Positions 1 through 7,989 of a DNA stretch of 52,036 nt are shown here, one piece after another. The position numbers and the translations under genes are program-made. Each line of letters starts with the position of its first letter. Within the stretch, counting starts at the first letter, position 1. Origin of the DNA: an uncultured Oscillospiraceae bacterium (lineage in GTDB: Bacteria; Bacillota; Clostridia; Oscillospirales; Oscillospiraceae); assembly GCA_934589835.1 (NCBI GenBank), contig CAKTOK010000009.1:1-52036 (forward strand), in the 5' to 3' direction. A model generated the notes under the pieces. The model was not told the origin of the DNA. It did not search any database and saw only the letters and a list, made by a program, of their open reading frames with translations.

Positions 1-588
1 CGCGTCTGGGGAGAGGCCATTCATCCCAGCCAGAACCGCTTTCTGGTGCAGGTGGATCTTATCTCGGACAACCCCGCCGCGCTGCCCGCCACCAAGAACA
101 CGAAGACTTCTTTCTGTGAAGCCGATCCGCGCCTGAAGAACCTGCTCAGTTGGATCGCCTCCTACGTCCCCGCCCCGGCCAAGGATGTGGATTCAATGGA
201 GCTGCGGTACGTCAAGGAGCTGACCGCCAAGCGGGAGAACGACCCTACCGCCCTGCGGGTGAGCCGTGAGGAGCCTGTGTTCCAGAAGATCGGACTGAAG
301 GCCAAGGTTGACCTGTTCGTGGGCTACATCGACCGCGTGACCATCTACGAGGCCAAGGCCGGCAAGACCAAGGCGCTGGATCTCTATCAGCTCCGTATGT
401 ACGTGGACGGCTGCGCACTGGACAATAAGCCTGTGGATGAAGCCGTGCTGATCGCCAAGCGCCATTCGGCTGAGGTGAAGGAGCTGCGGGACATCCTGAA
501 CACCCTGACCGCGCCTGACGGACGCCCCTACAACTTTCGGTTGGCTACATGGGATGAAGAGGGTATCGTGATCCGCCAGAGCGCGTGA
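1..588 (+). CDS. C-terminal part of a probable ATPase/PD-(D/E)XK nuclease-like protein (5' end outside window)
   Basis: The reading frame is open from base 1, so this is the 3' part of a longer gene; a GTG at 46 is only an internal codon candidate. The visible 195 residues have a pattern typical of a restriction-endonuclease-like fold: an acidic residue in 'KVDLFVGYIDR', then 'IYEAKAG' (E-x-K) and a following 'LYQLRMYVDG' helix, i.e. D-(x)n-E-x-K. The upstream segment, 'RFLVQVDLISDNPAALPATK', recalls the region after the GHKL/HSP90-like ATPase domain in some large bacterial ATP-binding proteins, but that domain would lie outside the window. Function is therefore inferred: a nuclease-like tail of a possible defence or DNA-processing ATPase. 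It ends 12 bases before a 27-bp palindrome. Confidence 0.5.
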   Translation, partial: RVWGEAIHPSQNRFLVQVDLISDNPAALPATKNTKTSFCEADPRLKNLLSWIASYVPAPAKDVDSMELRYVKELTAKRENDPTALRVSREEPVFQKIGLKAKVDLFVGYIDRVTIYEAKAGKTKALDLYQLRMYVDGCALDNKPVDEAVLIAKRHSAEVKELRDILNTLTAPDGRPYNFRLATWDEEGIVIRQSA

Positions 589-600
589 GAACAGCGGGGG

Positions 601-627
601 AAAAGTGTGCAATGATTGCACACTTTT
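601..627. repeat. 27-bp perfect palindrome, copy 1
   Basis: Two 13-base arms (AAAAGTGTGCAAT and its reverse complement) flank a single central G. An identical copy lies at 1476-1502. It sits between the partial nuclease gene and the coiled-coil gene. It could act as a dimeric regulator's operator or, as its last bases are TTTT, as a weak terminator hairpin. Confidence 0.85.
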
Positions 628-678
628 CCTCTGGCAGAGAGGAATGAGAATATGGCCGGAGAAAGCGCCGTCATCCAC

Positions 679-707
679 TGGACTTACACCACAAAATCAG
701 GTACAAT
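679..707 (+). promoter_or_regulatory. Putative sigma-A promoter for the coiled-coil protein gene
   Basis: TGGACT (679-684) and TACAAT (702-707) are 17 bases apart, placing a start of transcription near 714, about 30 bases before the ATG at 746. The -35 box is only a 4/6 match. Confidence 0.4.
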
Positions 708-745
708 GGGAGCAGAAATTCACAAAGGAGAAAGGACGAACGACC

Positions 746-1255
746 ATGACATATACTTCCGCACAGGCCAACAAGCTGCTGAGAAAGCTCAACGACGAGC
801 ACGCCGCCCTGCTGGACAAGGAAAACCGCAGTAAGGATTTCCGCGCCGCCATGGGCGAGGACGTGGAGTCGGTGCGCCCCGTCTACGACTACGCCGACAC
901 GCAGAAGAAATTGGCGGAGTTAGAGCAGCGTATCCGCCATGTAAAGCATGCTATCAACGTCTTTAATGCCACCCACGTTATCCCCGATTTTGGTATGACC
1001 ATCGACGAGATGTTGGTGTACATCCCCCAACTGACCCAGCGCAAGAACAAGCTGGCCGACATGAAAGCCCGTCTGCCCAAGCAGCGGGTGGAGGAGCAGT
1101 ACGGGCGGCAGTCCAATATCATTGATTACACCTATGCCAACTACGACCTGGCGGCGGTGGAAGCCGACTACGAAAAGGTCAGCGATGAGCTGTCCCGCGC
1201 CCAGCTGGCACTGGATGCCGTAAACCAGCGGGACACGTTTGAACTGGCGGAGTAA
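746..1255 (+). CDS. Coiled-coil protein of unknown function, 169 aa (possibly DIP1984/DUF6847-like)
   Basis: The ATG at 746 is chosen because it follows purine-rich AAAGGAG and AAAGGAC sites; the frame extends upstream, but only through the palindrome. The protein is soluble, highly charged and mostly helical, with long predicted coiled coils at about residues 1-75 and 100-165, no signal peptide and no membrane segment. A central stretch, 'NATHVIPDFGMTIDEML', interrupts the helices, and the C-terminus reads 'ALDAVNQRDTFEL'. This helix-loop-helix layout with an N-x-x-x-T/F-E-L end resembles DIP1984-type proteins, which have no established biochemical role. The family assignment is tentative. 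The gene lies between the two copies of the 27-bp palindrome, so the interval may move or be regulated as a unit. Confidence 0.75.
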   Translation: MTYTSAQANKLLRKLNDEHAALLDKENRSKDFRAAMGEDVESVRPVYDYADTQKKLAELEQRIRHVKHAINVFNATHVIPDFGMTIDEMLVYIPQLTQRKNKLADMKARLPKQRVEEQYGRQSNIIDYTYANYDLAAVEADYEKVSDELSRAQLALDAVNQRDTFELAE

Positions 1256-1301
1256 AAAACCGTTCCGTCGCGCTGTCCGCACCATTTTTTATGACAAGTA
1301 G

Positions 1302-1441
1302 CGACCTCCGACCGTGTTCAATGTTGCTGCGGAGGCGGGTTATTCTATTTGTTATTGGGTTATGTGACCCGTGTTCCATGTTTCGGGTCGTTGATGTAAC
1401 TGGCTGCGGAAGCCGCGAGAAAACTTTTCCCCCGGAGGTCG
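1302..1441. other. Gene-free stretch with nested inverted repeats (candidate structured RNA)
   Basis: No convincing gene lies between 1256 and 1519. A 9-bp inverted repeat (CGACCTCCG at 1302-1310, CGGAGGTCG at 1433-1441) would close a loop of about 120 bases that contains GACCCG/CGGGTC (1366-1371 and 1384-1389) and a small GGCT/AGCC hairpin near 1402-1414. It could be a structured RNA or leader; no known family was recognised. Confidence 0.3.
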
Positions 1442-1475
1442 AAGTACGGTTATAGATCTCCGGTTTTTCATCAGA

Positions 1476-1502
1476 AAAAGTGTGCAATGATTGCACACTT
1501 TT
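1476..1502. repeat. 27-bp perfect palindrome, copy 2
   Basis: Base-for-base identical to 601-627. Here it ends 17 bases before the start codon at 1520, directly upstream of the ribosome binding site, which is a position expected for an operator or a translation-blocking hairpin. Confidence 0.85.
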
Positions 1503-1519
1503 CCAAAGGAAGGTGAGGT

Positions 1520-1824
1520 ATGAACGTAAAAGAACTGATCCTGAGTCAGTCTGCGGCGGACATTGCCGCCGCGCTGGTTGACCGGTTGGACATTGAACCC
1601 GGCAAAAGCTCTATGACTCTCTCCACGAAGCAGAGGAGTTAGACAAACTTCCGCCGGAGGAGAGGGCAAAACGCTTTTTCTCTGCGGAGGAGGTCTTTGC
1701 CGAGTTGGGCATCCCTGAACCTTCCGAGGAGGAACGGCAGGAAACGCATCGGCAGATGTGCAGGGAGATGCTGATCAATAGTCTGAGAACGTATCAGATG
1801 CTTGAGAAATATGTGAAAAAGTAA
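1520..1824 (+). pseudogene. Small acidic helical protein gene broken by a one-base frameshift
   Basis: Translation from ATG 1520 (preceded by GGAAGGTGAGG) gives 'MNVKELILSQSAADIAAALV...DIEPGK' and then runs out of frame to a stop at 1640. The frame one base back, from 1609 onward, continues as 'LYDSLHEAEELDKLPPEERA' and on to '...QMLEKYVKK' and a TAA at 1822-1824. Adding one A to the AAAA run at 1604-1607 would join both halves into a single roughly 101-aa acidic helical protein. The break is therefore either a real homopolymer deletion or a sequencing error. The function is not recognised. The palindrome at 1476-1502 lies directly upstream and a terminator directly downstream, so this is a single-gene unit. 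Confidence 0.6.
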
Positions 1825-1833
1825 TAAACAGAG

Positions 1834-1865
1834 AAGGCCATCGGCAAATAGCCGATGGCCTTTTC
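1834..1865 (+). terminator. Intrinsic terminator
   Basis: A perfect 10-bp GC-rich stem (GGCCATCGGC / GCCGATGGCC), with a five-base AAATA loop, is followed by TTTTCT. It lies between the plus-strand frameshifted gene and the 3' end of the minus-strand fic gene, so it may serve both. Confidence 0.85.
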
Positions 1866-1878
1866 TGTCAGTACCACG

Positions 1879-3048
1879 TCACGCCTGCACCCTATACTTC
1901 AAGCGGTTTCCGTACCGCGTTGAGGTCAGTAGGCCCAGATGCTCAAACTTCAGCACAAAGCTGCGGATGGTGGCATAGGCGGCATTGCCAAAGTCCTTTT
2001 CCAACTGCTTGGTGGAGAACTCAGCTTCCCCGTATGCGGAGAGGACAAAGCTCCACAGAGCCTTTTCCTTCTCCGTAACCTGCCCCTGCGACAAAGCGGC
2101 CTGAAACGCCTCGGTCGTCCGGCGGGCAGGGAGCACTCCGTTCAGCTTGTGATACACATTTTCAATGAAATACACCAAAAACGGCGTTACGTCCAGCACG
2201 CCGCTGATGTGGGCATTCTCCTCGGCCAGCGTATAGGCATCGTAGTACCCCTTGCGGCTCTTGTTGACGTACTCAGACAGCGGCACGAACAGAGCGGAGG
2301 AATATCCCTGCTGCACCAGATACCACAGGTGCATCAGCCGCGCCATTCTGCCGTTGCCATCAAAGTAGGGGTGCAGATAGGCAATATAGAAGTGGATCAG
2401 GGCCGCTTTCAGCAGGTCATTGCTGTCGGATTCCTCATGGATGAAGCGCACCAGCTCCCCCATACGCTCCGGCAGCTGCTGCCACGGCAGTCCGGTATGC
2501 TCTACCTTGGAGCCGACCACGTACACACTGTCGTGCCGGTAGAAGCTGCCGGGGCGCAGCCGGTCTTCCTTCGGCAGATAAGCACCGATGGCGGTCTCAT
2601 ACAGCTGATGGATAGATGCTTCGGTGATCCTGTTGGCGGGGTCGCTGATGAACTCCAGCCCCTTTTTCATGCCATAGATGCGGTTCTCGCTTTCATCCGC
2701 CGGAGCAAAGCCGGACAGGATCTTACGGACGCTGTCGCGGGAGAAATCCACCTGCTCGATGGTGAAAGTGGAGATGATCTCCTCCTCCATGGCATTTGCA
2801 CCGTAAAGCTGTGTGCTGCTCTGCGGCGTCAGCAGGATTCGAGCGGCAGAGAGATGCACCTGCGCGACACTATTCAGATAGACAAGGGCCTGCCCGGAAA
2901 AGTCCCTCAGCGGCAACGGATGGTAGAAACCATTCTTCAGCAGCGAAACAAACTCTCCCATATCCGCCTGCGGATATTTATAGCCCAGCTTCTTCAAGTC
3001 CAGCACACTTCTATCCGACAGCATTTTGGTAAACAACGCAGCGTCCAT
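1879..3048 (-). CDS. Fic-family protein AMP-transferase, 389 aa
   Basis: Fic proteins usually transfer AMP from ATP to a hydroxyl side chain of a target protein. The full core motif 'HPYFDGNGR' is present near residue 225, with the catalytic His and the phosphate-binding DGNGR loop intact, so activity is plausible. Upstream, 'ANAMEEE' (near residue 85) occupies the place of the N-terminal inhibitory helix of class II Fic proteins but departs from the (S/T)xxxE(G/N) consensus. The C-terminal ~80 residues ('FSTKQLEKDFGNAAYATIR...') look like a winged-helix DNA-binding domain, typical of the long Fic proteins. The ATG at 3048 follows AGAGGTG. No antitoxin-like partner is adjacent. The target protein cannot be deduced. 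Confidence 0.9.
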   Translation of the reverse strand: MDAALFTKMLSDRSVLDLKKLGYKYPQADMGEFVSLLKNGFYHPLPLRDFSGQALVYLNSVAQVHLSAARILLTPQSSTQLYGANAMEEEIISTFTIEQVDFSRDSVRKILSGFAPADESENRIYGMKKGLEFISDPANRITEASIHQLYETAIGAYLPKEDRLRPGSFYRHDSVYVVGSKVEHTGLPWQQLPERMGELVRFIHEESDSNDLLKAALIHFYIAYLHPYFDGNGRMARLMHLWYLVQQGYSSALFVPLSEYVNKSRKGYYDAYTLAEENAHISGVLDVTPFLVYFIENVYHKLNGVLPARRTTEAFQAALSQGQVTEKEKALWSFVLSAYGEAEFSTKQLEKDFGNAAYATIRSFVLKFEHLGLLTSTRYGNRLKYRVQA

Positions 3049-3062
3049 ATAGCACCTCTTGT

Positions 3063-3090
3063 TGATATTAAATGGTATCAGTTGATATCA
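3063..3090 (-). promoter_or_regulatory. Three 8-bp repeats phased at exactly 10 bp over the fic transcription start
   Basis: On the plus strand TGATATTA (3063), TGGTATCA (3073) and TGATATCA (3083) recur every 10 bases, one helical turn apart. They abut the -10 box and extend into the leader, where a bound protein would block transcription. The winged-helix tail of the Fic protein is a candidate for autoregulation (inference). Confidence 0.5.
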
Positions 3091-3118
3091 GTATACAGAA
3101 GTGTTTCCGGAAATGCAA
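3090..3118 (-). promoter_or_regulatory. Sigma-A promoter of the fic gene
   Basis: On the minus strand TTGCAT (3118-3113) and TATACT (3095-3090) are separated by 17 bases. The start of transcription would fall about 35 bases upstream of the ATG at 3048. Confidence 0.7.
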
Positions 3119-3120
3119 GA

Positions 3121-3420
3121 GAAAATGCCGTTGTAGGCCTTGAAGAATCCAAGATCGAAATCTTGCGGCCCAAAAGTGATGAAATCAACATCAAGTTTCA
3201 GAGGAGCTTTCTTGAAGTAAATGTATTCACAAATTGGTAGAGATAGCTTCCCGCGTCATCCGCGCCTCGCCGGAGGACAGCTCATCGGCACTTTGCGCAC
3301 AACCCCTCAAATTTGACCTCTCCCGCGCCTGAAACGCCCCTCAAACGCCCCGTTTACAGGTCAATTTTAGGGCTGATGCGCACCGCCGCCAAACTCACAA
3401 ATCGTTGCGGCACAACGGCT
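3121..3420. other. Gene-free junction between fic and truncated pdaB
   Basis: I see no convincing gene here. A plus-strand frame running to a TAG at 3238-3240 and a short minus-strand frame both lack start signals and recognisable motifs. Imperfect inverted copies of AAATTTGACCT and AGGTCAATTTT (about 3309-3368) flank a GC-rich core next to the abrupt end of the deacetylase gene, consistent with an old rearrangement scar. Confidence 0.35.
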
Positions 3421-3972
3421 TTAAGTCATTTCCGGTCGCTCCACATCCCATTGGATAGGCTCCATGCCCATGGAGCGGATGGCGGCGATGACATGGTCGT
3501 CGTACTCGCCGTAGGGACAGCGGATCAACGTGGGCGTCACACCGGTGACGGCGCGGATCCGCTGGTTGCTGGCGGTGACATCCGCCACGATCTGGTCGGC
3601 GGACAGACTGTTGTAGTGGTCGTGGTGGTTGGAATGGCTCATGACCTCGTGCCCTGCATCGTGCAGGGCCTTCACCGATTCGGGATATTTCTCCGCCCAG
3701 TCTCCCACCACAAAGAATGTGGTCTTCACATTGTACTGCGCCAGAACGTCAATGAGCGTCTGAGTGTCCTCGTTGCCCCACGCCGCATCGAAGCTGATGG
3801 CGCACACCTTCTGGCTCCGCTCCACCGAGTAGATGGGCAACTGCCGCGCGCTGCCTGCCGCGCTGACGGCGGCAGGGTAGTTCACCACATAGAAGATGGC
3901 CGCCGCCAGCACCAGCGCCGCGCCGCCCGCCATGTACCACCGCCGCAGCAGGAATACCTTTGTTTTTTTCAT
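3421..3972 (-). pseudogene. C-terminally truncated PdaB-like polysaccharide deacetylase, 183 aa
   Basis: The N-terminus has a membrane anchor ('GGAALVLAAAIFYVVNY', residues ~15-33). The NodB-fold motifs follow in order: 'ISFDAAWGNEDT' (PdaB-type motif 1), 'MSHSNHHDHY' (metal-binding H-x3-H, motif 2) and 'RCPYGEYDD' (motif 3). The sequence then stops nine residues after 'PIQWDV', where family members of about 250 aa continue with motif 4 and the final Leu-x-Leu-His strand. No alternative frame resumes the family pattern downstream. PdaB-type proteins act on spore or cell-wall glycans, so loss of the last two motifs probably inactivates this copy. The ATG at 3972 follows GGGCGGA. It is divergent from the ABC operon. 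Confidence 0.75.
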
Positions 3973-4088
3973 AGCACATCCGCCCTTTCCGGTTTTGTAC
4001 GATTCTATTCACGGCCGCGGCCGGTCAGTACTTCTCCGCTGCGGCGGCGCGGCCTCGTCAAAACCCACGAAAACAGAGATAATTTAAT

Positions 4089-4152
4089 GCGCTAATTTGT
4101 TAGCGCAACAGCACGATAAAGTATTGACGCGGTAAAGCGCTTTTGCTATGAT
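4089..4152 (+). promoter_or_regulatory. Consensus-like promoter with upstream dyad for the amino-acid ABC operon
   Basis: TTGACG (4124-4129) and TATGAT (4147-4152) are 17 bases apart. Just upstream is a dyad GCGCTAA-TTTG-TTAGCGC (4089-4106), placed where an activator or repressor could bind. The leader to the ATG at 4214 is about 55 bases. Confidence 0.75.
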
Positions 4153-4213
4153 ATGGAACATAAAACCGGCGGTGATGATCCGCGTCGGAAAAAAGCAAAG
4201 AGAGGGCAATCAC

Positions 4214-5065
4214 ATGAGAAAGACGGGGATGCGTTTGGTACTGCTTGTATTGGCGGCGGTCGCGGCGCTGGGCTGTGCGGCCTGCGGCAGCAAGGACGAG
4301 ACAGGAAGCGGAGATCGCCTGGAGCAGATCCGGGCGAGGGGCTATATCGAGCTTTGCACCGAACCGTATTTTGCGCCCTACGAGTACGTCGATCCTACCA
4401 AGACCGGCGATGAGCAGTATCAGGGCATGGACATCGAGGTGGCCAGGTACATTGCCGACAAGCTCGGCGTGGAGCTGCGGATCACCGCGCTGGACTTCAC
4501 GGCGGTGCTGTCCGGCGTGGCGGATGGCAAGTATGACCTCGCCATTTCCGCGATTGCGTATTCTCCCGCTCGTGCGGAGGCCATGCGCCTGTCCGATGTG
4601 TACTATTCCAACAATGACGGCTATGGCTTCCTTGTCCGCAGCGGAGACGCCGGTCGGTACACGGATATCGCATCGCTGAAGGACGCGGTGGTGATCACGC
4701 AGAGCGGCTCGGTACAGGAGGCGCTGTATGACCAGTTTGTCGACGGGGCGTGCAGGGAATTCAAGCTGGTGGCCAACATGACCGACGGCTATCTGGCGGT
4801 ATCCGAGGGGAAGGCGGACGTGTGCATTTGCTCCACCGCCTCTGCCGAGCTGTATGCAGAGGCCAACGGCGGGCTGGCGATCCCGGCGTTTCGCTTTGAG
4901 GTGGATCCCAACATGAACGGCACCTGCGTGGCCATGCCCGCTGAGGATACCGAGTCTCTGGCGGAGCTGGTGAACCAGTGCATTGCCGAGCTGAACGAAA
5001 GCGGCAGGTCGGAGCTCTGGTACAAGCAATATGAGTCTGCGGCGGCGGAGCTGGGGATCAAATGA
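4214..5065 (+). CDS. Polar amino-acid ABC transporter substrate-binding lipoprotein (family 3), 283 aa
   Basis: Start ATG 4214 follows AGAGAGGG and is preferred over an upstream in-frame ATG at 4148 that falls inside the -10 box. The N-terminus is a short basic region and hydrophobic stretch ending in 'AALGCAACGS', so Cys21 or Cys24 would be lipidated. The mature part shows the family-3 solute-binding pattern: 'GYIELCTEPYFAPYEY', 'YQGMDIEVARYIADKLG', 'DFTAVLSGVADGKYDLAISA' and 'VITQSGSVQEAL'. Such proteins capture an amino acid and deliver it to the permease encoded next. The ligand cannot be read from the sequence; the linked amidohydrolase suggests an amino acid that also occurs in conjugated form. 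Confidence 0.9.
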   Translation: MRKTGMRLVLLVLAAVAALGCAACGSKDETGSGDRLEQIRARGYIELCTEPYFAPYEYVDPTKTGDEQYQGMDIEVARYIADKLGVELRITALDFTAVLSGVADGKYDLAISAIAYSPARAEAMRLSDVYYSNNDGYGFLVRSGDAGRYTDIASLKDAVVITQSGSVQEALYDQFVDGACREFKLVANMTDGYLAVSEGKADVCICSTASAELYAEANGGLAIPAFRFEVDPNMNGTCVAMPAEDTESLAELVNQCIAELNESGRSELWYKQYESAAAELGIK

Positions 5066-5111
5066 CAGCGCAGAGCCGGTGATCGGACATCGGGCATAGG
5101 AGCATGGCGCC

Positions 5112-5771
5112 ATGGAAAAAATCATCAAGATCTTGACAAAATACTATCCTGTTTACCTCTCGGGCCTGTGGGGGACGCTGTGGATCTCTGCGGTGACGGT
5201 GCTTTCCGGCGGGCTGCTGGGCATGGCGGTGGCGCTGATGCGTATGAGCCGCAGCAGGCTCCTCAGTACCGCTGCCAAGTGGTATGTAGAGCTCCTGCGG
5301 GGCACGCCGATCCTGCTGCAGCTATATTTCTTCTGGATCGGACTGCCCAAGCTGGTCCCCTTTGAGCTCAGCGATACACAGTGTATTGTGGCGGCGCTGG
5401 CCGTGAATGCCTCCGCATTCATCTCCGAGATCATCCGGGCAGGCATCGCTGCCGTGGACAAAGGGCAGTGGGAGGCCGCCAGGAGCATCGGCCTGTCTGA
5501 GACGCATACGATGACCCATGTGATCCTGCCGCAGGCGGTGAAGAATATCCTGCCGGCCTTGTGCAACGAGTTCATCTCCACCGTCAAGGGCACGTCTCTG
5601 GCGTCGGTATTTTTTGTGGGCGAGCTGATGACCAGCTTCAAAACCGTACAGAGCGCCACGTTTCTGGCGCTGCAATCGCTGGTCATCGTGGGCGCGATCT
5701 ATTTTACGCTGAATCTTGTGCTGTCCCGTCTGCTGGGACTGCTGGAAAGGAGGCTGACCGCCAGTGACTGA
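5112..5771 (+). CDS. Polar amino-acid ABC transporter permease, 219 aa
   Basis: This HisM/GlnP-type inner-membrane permease has about five membrane spans. It carries the family N-terminus ('[20 protein letters not shown]'), the '[20 protein letters not shown]' segment and the EAA loop that contacts the ATPase ('[20 protein letters not shown]', residues ~120-140). Start ATG 5112 follows ATAGGAG. Length is normal for the family. Its last 8 bases overlap the ATPase gene, so the two are translationally coupled. Confidence 0.93.
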   Translation: MEKIIKILTKYYPVYLSGLWGTLWISAVTVLSGGLLGMAVALMRMSRSRLLSTAAKWYVELLRGTPILLQLYFFWIGLPKLVPFELSDTQCIVAALAVNASAFISEIIRAGIAAVDKGQWEAARSIGLSETHTMTHVILPQAVKNILPALCNEFISTVKGTSLASVFFVGELMTSFKTVQSATFLALQSLVIVGAIYFTLNLVLSRLLGLLERRLTASD

Positions 5772-6498
5772 TGTGATCCTGAGAACGGAAAACCTGAGAA
5801 AGCGCTTCGGCGAGCTGGAGGTGCTGAAGGGGATCACCACCGATGTCCGGCGGGGAGAGGTGGTATCCGTCATCGGACCCAGCGGCGGCGGGAAGTCTAC
5901 CTTTCTGCGGTGCCTGAACCTGCTGGAGACGCCAGACGGCGGCAAGGTGTTTTACGAGGGCCGCGAGGTGACCGGCGCCAAGCTGGATATCGCCAAATAC
6001 CGGCAGAGCATCGGAATGGTGTTCCAGCACTTCAACGTATTTCCCAACATGACCGTGCTGGAGAATGTGACGCTGGCGCCGGTGCTGGAAAAGAAGGTGC
6101 CGAAGGCGGAGGCGGAGGCAGAGGCCATGGCGCTGCTGCGGCGGGTGGGGCTGGCGGAAAAGGCGGGCGAATTTCCCCGCAGGCTATCCGGCGGGCAGAA
6201 GCAGCGTCTGGCGATCGTCAGGGCGCTGGCCATGAAGCCGGAGATCATGCTCTTTGACGAGCCCACCTCCGCGCTGGATCCGGAGATGGTCAAGGAGGTG
6301 CTGTATGTGATCCGTGAATTGACGTGCAGCGGCATGACCATTCTGATCGTGACACACGAGATGGCGTTTGCCCGGGAGGTGTCCGACCGGGTGCTGTTTA
6401 TCTGCGGCGGCATGATCAAGGAGGGGGGGACACCGGAGCAGATATTTACCTGTCCGAGAGACCCCAGCACCGTCAAATTTTTGAGCATGGTTTTATAA
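5764..6498 (+). CDS. Polar amino-acid ABC transporter ATP-binding protein (GlnQ/HisP type), 244 aa
   Basis: GTG start at 5764 is set by AAAGGAGG ten bases upstream and overlaps the permease stop. All ATPase motifs are present: Walker A 'GPSGGGKS' (residues 38-45), Q-loop '[17 protein letters not shown]', signature '[15 protein letters not shown]', Walker B '[16 protein letters not shown]' and the switch His in '[12 protein letters not shown]'. It would power uptake of the amino acid bound by the upstream lipoprotein. Full length for the family. Confidence 0.95.
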   Translation: MTDVILRTENLRKRFGELEVLKGITTDVRRGEVVSVIGPSGGGKSTFLRCLNLLETPDGGKVFYEGREVTGAKLDIAKYRQSIGMVFQHFNVFPNMTVLENVTLAPVLEKKVPKAEAEAEAMALLRRVGLAEKAGEFPRRLSGGQKQRLAIVRALAMKPEIMLFDEPTSALDPEMVKEVLYVIRELTCSGMTILIVTHEMAFAREVSDRVLFICGGMIKEGGTPEQIFTCPRDPSTVKFLSMVL

Positions 6499-6513
6499 AA
6501 GGAGAAGAAGGAT

Positions 6514-7950
6514 ATGATCCGGATCATCAAGGAGCTTGTGGCCGCCAAGGCGGATACCGCCGTCGACCTGGCGAAGAAAATATGGAGCTATGCGGAGCTG
6601 GCCTATGAGGAGACCCAGTCTGCCGCCGCGCTCATCGAGGCGCTGGAGCAGGAGGGCTTTACCATCGAGAAGGGGATCGCCGGCATCCCCACGGCGTTTA
6701 CCGCGGTCTTCAAAAGCGGCAGCGGTAAGCCTGTGGTAGGATTCCTGGCGGAATACGACGCGCTGGCGGGCTTGAGCCAGAAGGCGGCATGGCCGGTACG
6801 GCAGGCGATAAAGGAGGGCGGCGCGGGCCACGGCTGCGGCCACAATCTGCTGGGAGCGGGATGCTTTGCCGCCGCCGCCGCGCTGAAGGACTATCTGGTT
6901 CGAGAGAGGAAGGACGGCACGGTGATCTTCTTCGGCTGTCCGGCTGAGGAGGGCGCCGGAGCAAAGCAGTTTATTGCCCGTGCAGGCTACTTTGACAACG
7001 TGGACTTTGCCTATACCTGGCATCCGGAGACGGTCAACGAGGTGGGCTCACGGGGCAGTGTGGCCATCATGGGAGCAAACTTTATTTTTGACGGCGTCGC
7101 CGCCCACGCCGGAGGCGAACCGCATCTGGGCCGCAGTGCGCTGGACGCCTGTGAGCTGATGAATGTGGGCTGCAACTATCTGCGGGAGCACATGATCGAT
7201 GCAGCCCGTATCCACTACGCTTACTCAGACCCCGGCGGTACGGCGCCCAACGTGGTGCAGGGTCATGCCGTCATAAAGTACGAGGTGCGCGCGCCGAAGG
7301 TCAGTCAGGTGCAGGAACTGTTTACCCGGGTGGTGGATGTGGCCAGAGGCGCGGCGCTGATGACCGGCACGCAAATGCGGTATGACATCACGATGGCGTT
7401 TTCCGACTATGTACCCAACCGCACGCTGGGCGCGTTGGTGGACCAGTGCCTGCGGGAGCTGGGCGCACCGGACTGGAGCGAGGCGGACTACGCGCTGGCG
7501 GCGGAGTTCCTGCGGACCTATCCCCGCACGACCATGGCGGGCATCCGCGAGAAGCTGCTGGCCTATTTCACGCCGGAGGAGCTGGATGAGGCGCTGGCCC
7601 GCCCACTGGACAGCGTGATCCACCCCTTTGATCCGCGGGAGACGGGATACAGCTCCGGCTCTACGGATGTGGGCGACGTGGGCTATGCCACGCCGACGGT
7701 CATGCTTCACATGGCCACGGCCTGTCTGGGCAATGTGGGCCACTCCTGGCAAAACGCGGCCCTTGCCTGCTCAAGCATCGGCATGAAGGGGATGCTGCGC
7801 GCTGCGGAGGCCATGACGCTGGCGGCGGTACGCACGATGGAGCAGCCGGAGCTGATCCGGAAGGCCCGTGCAGAGCTGGAGCAGAAGAATGGCGGCAGCT
7901 ATCAATGCCCGCTGCCGGATTACGTCACACCGCCCATCGGCCGCTATTGA
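6514..7950 (+). CDS. M20D-family amidohydrolase (AbgB-like aminoacyl/aminobenzoyl-glutamate hydrolase), 478 aa
   Basis: This metal-dependent cytoplasmic hydrolase is full length. Metal-site motifs are 'GHGCGHNLLGAG' (His106 region), 'CPAEEGAGAK' and 'YTWHPETVNEV'; the dimerisation-domain signature is 'FDGVAAHAGGEPHLGRSALD'. Members cleave amide bonds in p-aminobenzoyl-glutamate, N-acyl amino acids or related dipeptides. The ATG at 6514 has AAAGGAG nine bases upstream and lies 15 bases after the ATPase gene, so it shares the ABC operon; the likely job is to free an amino acid from an imported conjugate (inference). There is no clear U-rich terminator immediately after it. Confidence 0.88.
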   Translation: MIRIIKELVAAKADTAVDLAKKIWSYAELAYEETQSAAALIEALEQEGFTIEKGIAGIPTAFTAVFKSGSGKPVVGFLAEYDALAGLSQKAAWPVRQAIKEGGAGHGCGHNLLGAGCFAAAAALKDYLVRERKDGTVIFFGCPAEEGAGAKQFIARAGYFDNVDFAYTWHPETVNEVGSRGSVAIMGANFIFDGVAAHAGGEPHLGRSALDACELMNVGCNYLREHMIDAARIHYAYSDPGGTAPNVVQGHAVIKYEVRAPKVSQVQELFTRVVDVARGAALMTGTQMRYDITMAFSDYVPNRTLGALVDQCLRELGAPDWSEADYALAAEFLRTYPRTTMAGIREKLLAYFTPEELDEALARPLDSVIHPFDPRETGYSSGSTDVGDVGYATPTVMLHMATACLGNVGHSWQNAALACSSIGMKGMLRAAEAMTLAAVRTMEQPELIRKARAELEQKNGGSYQCPLPDYVTPPIGRY

Positions 7951-7989
7951 GCGCGCCGCGGGGCGAGGAGAAGCCTGTCGCATTTCGGC

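Noticed and set aside
1939..3240. 433-codon plus-strand open frame over fic
   Set aside because: The minus strand carries the Fic motif with promoter and ribosome site; the plus-strand product is a His/Gln-rich shadow.
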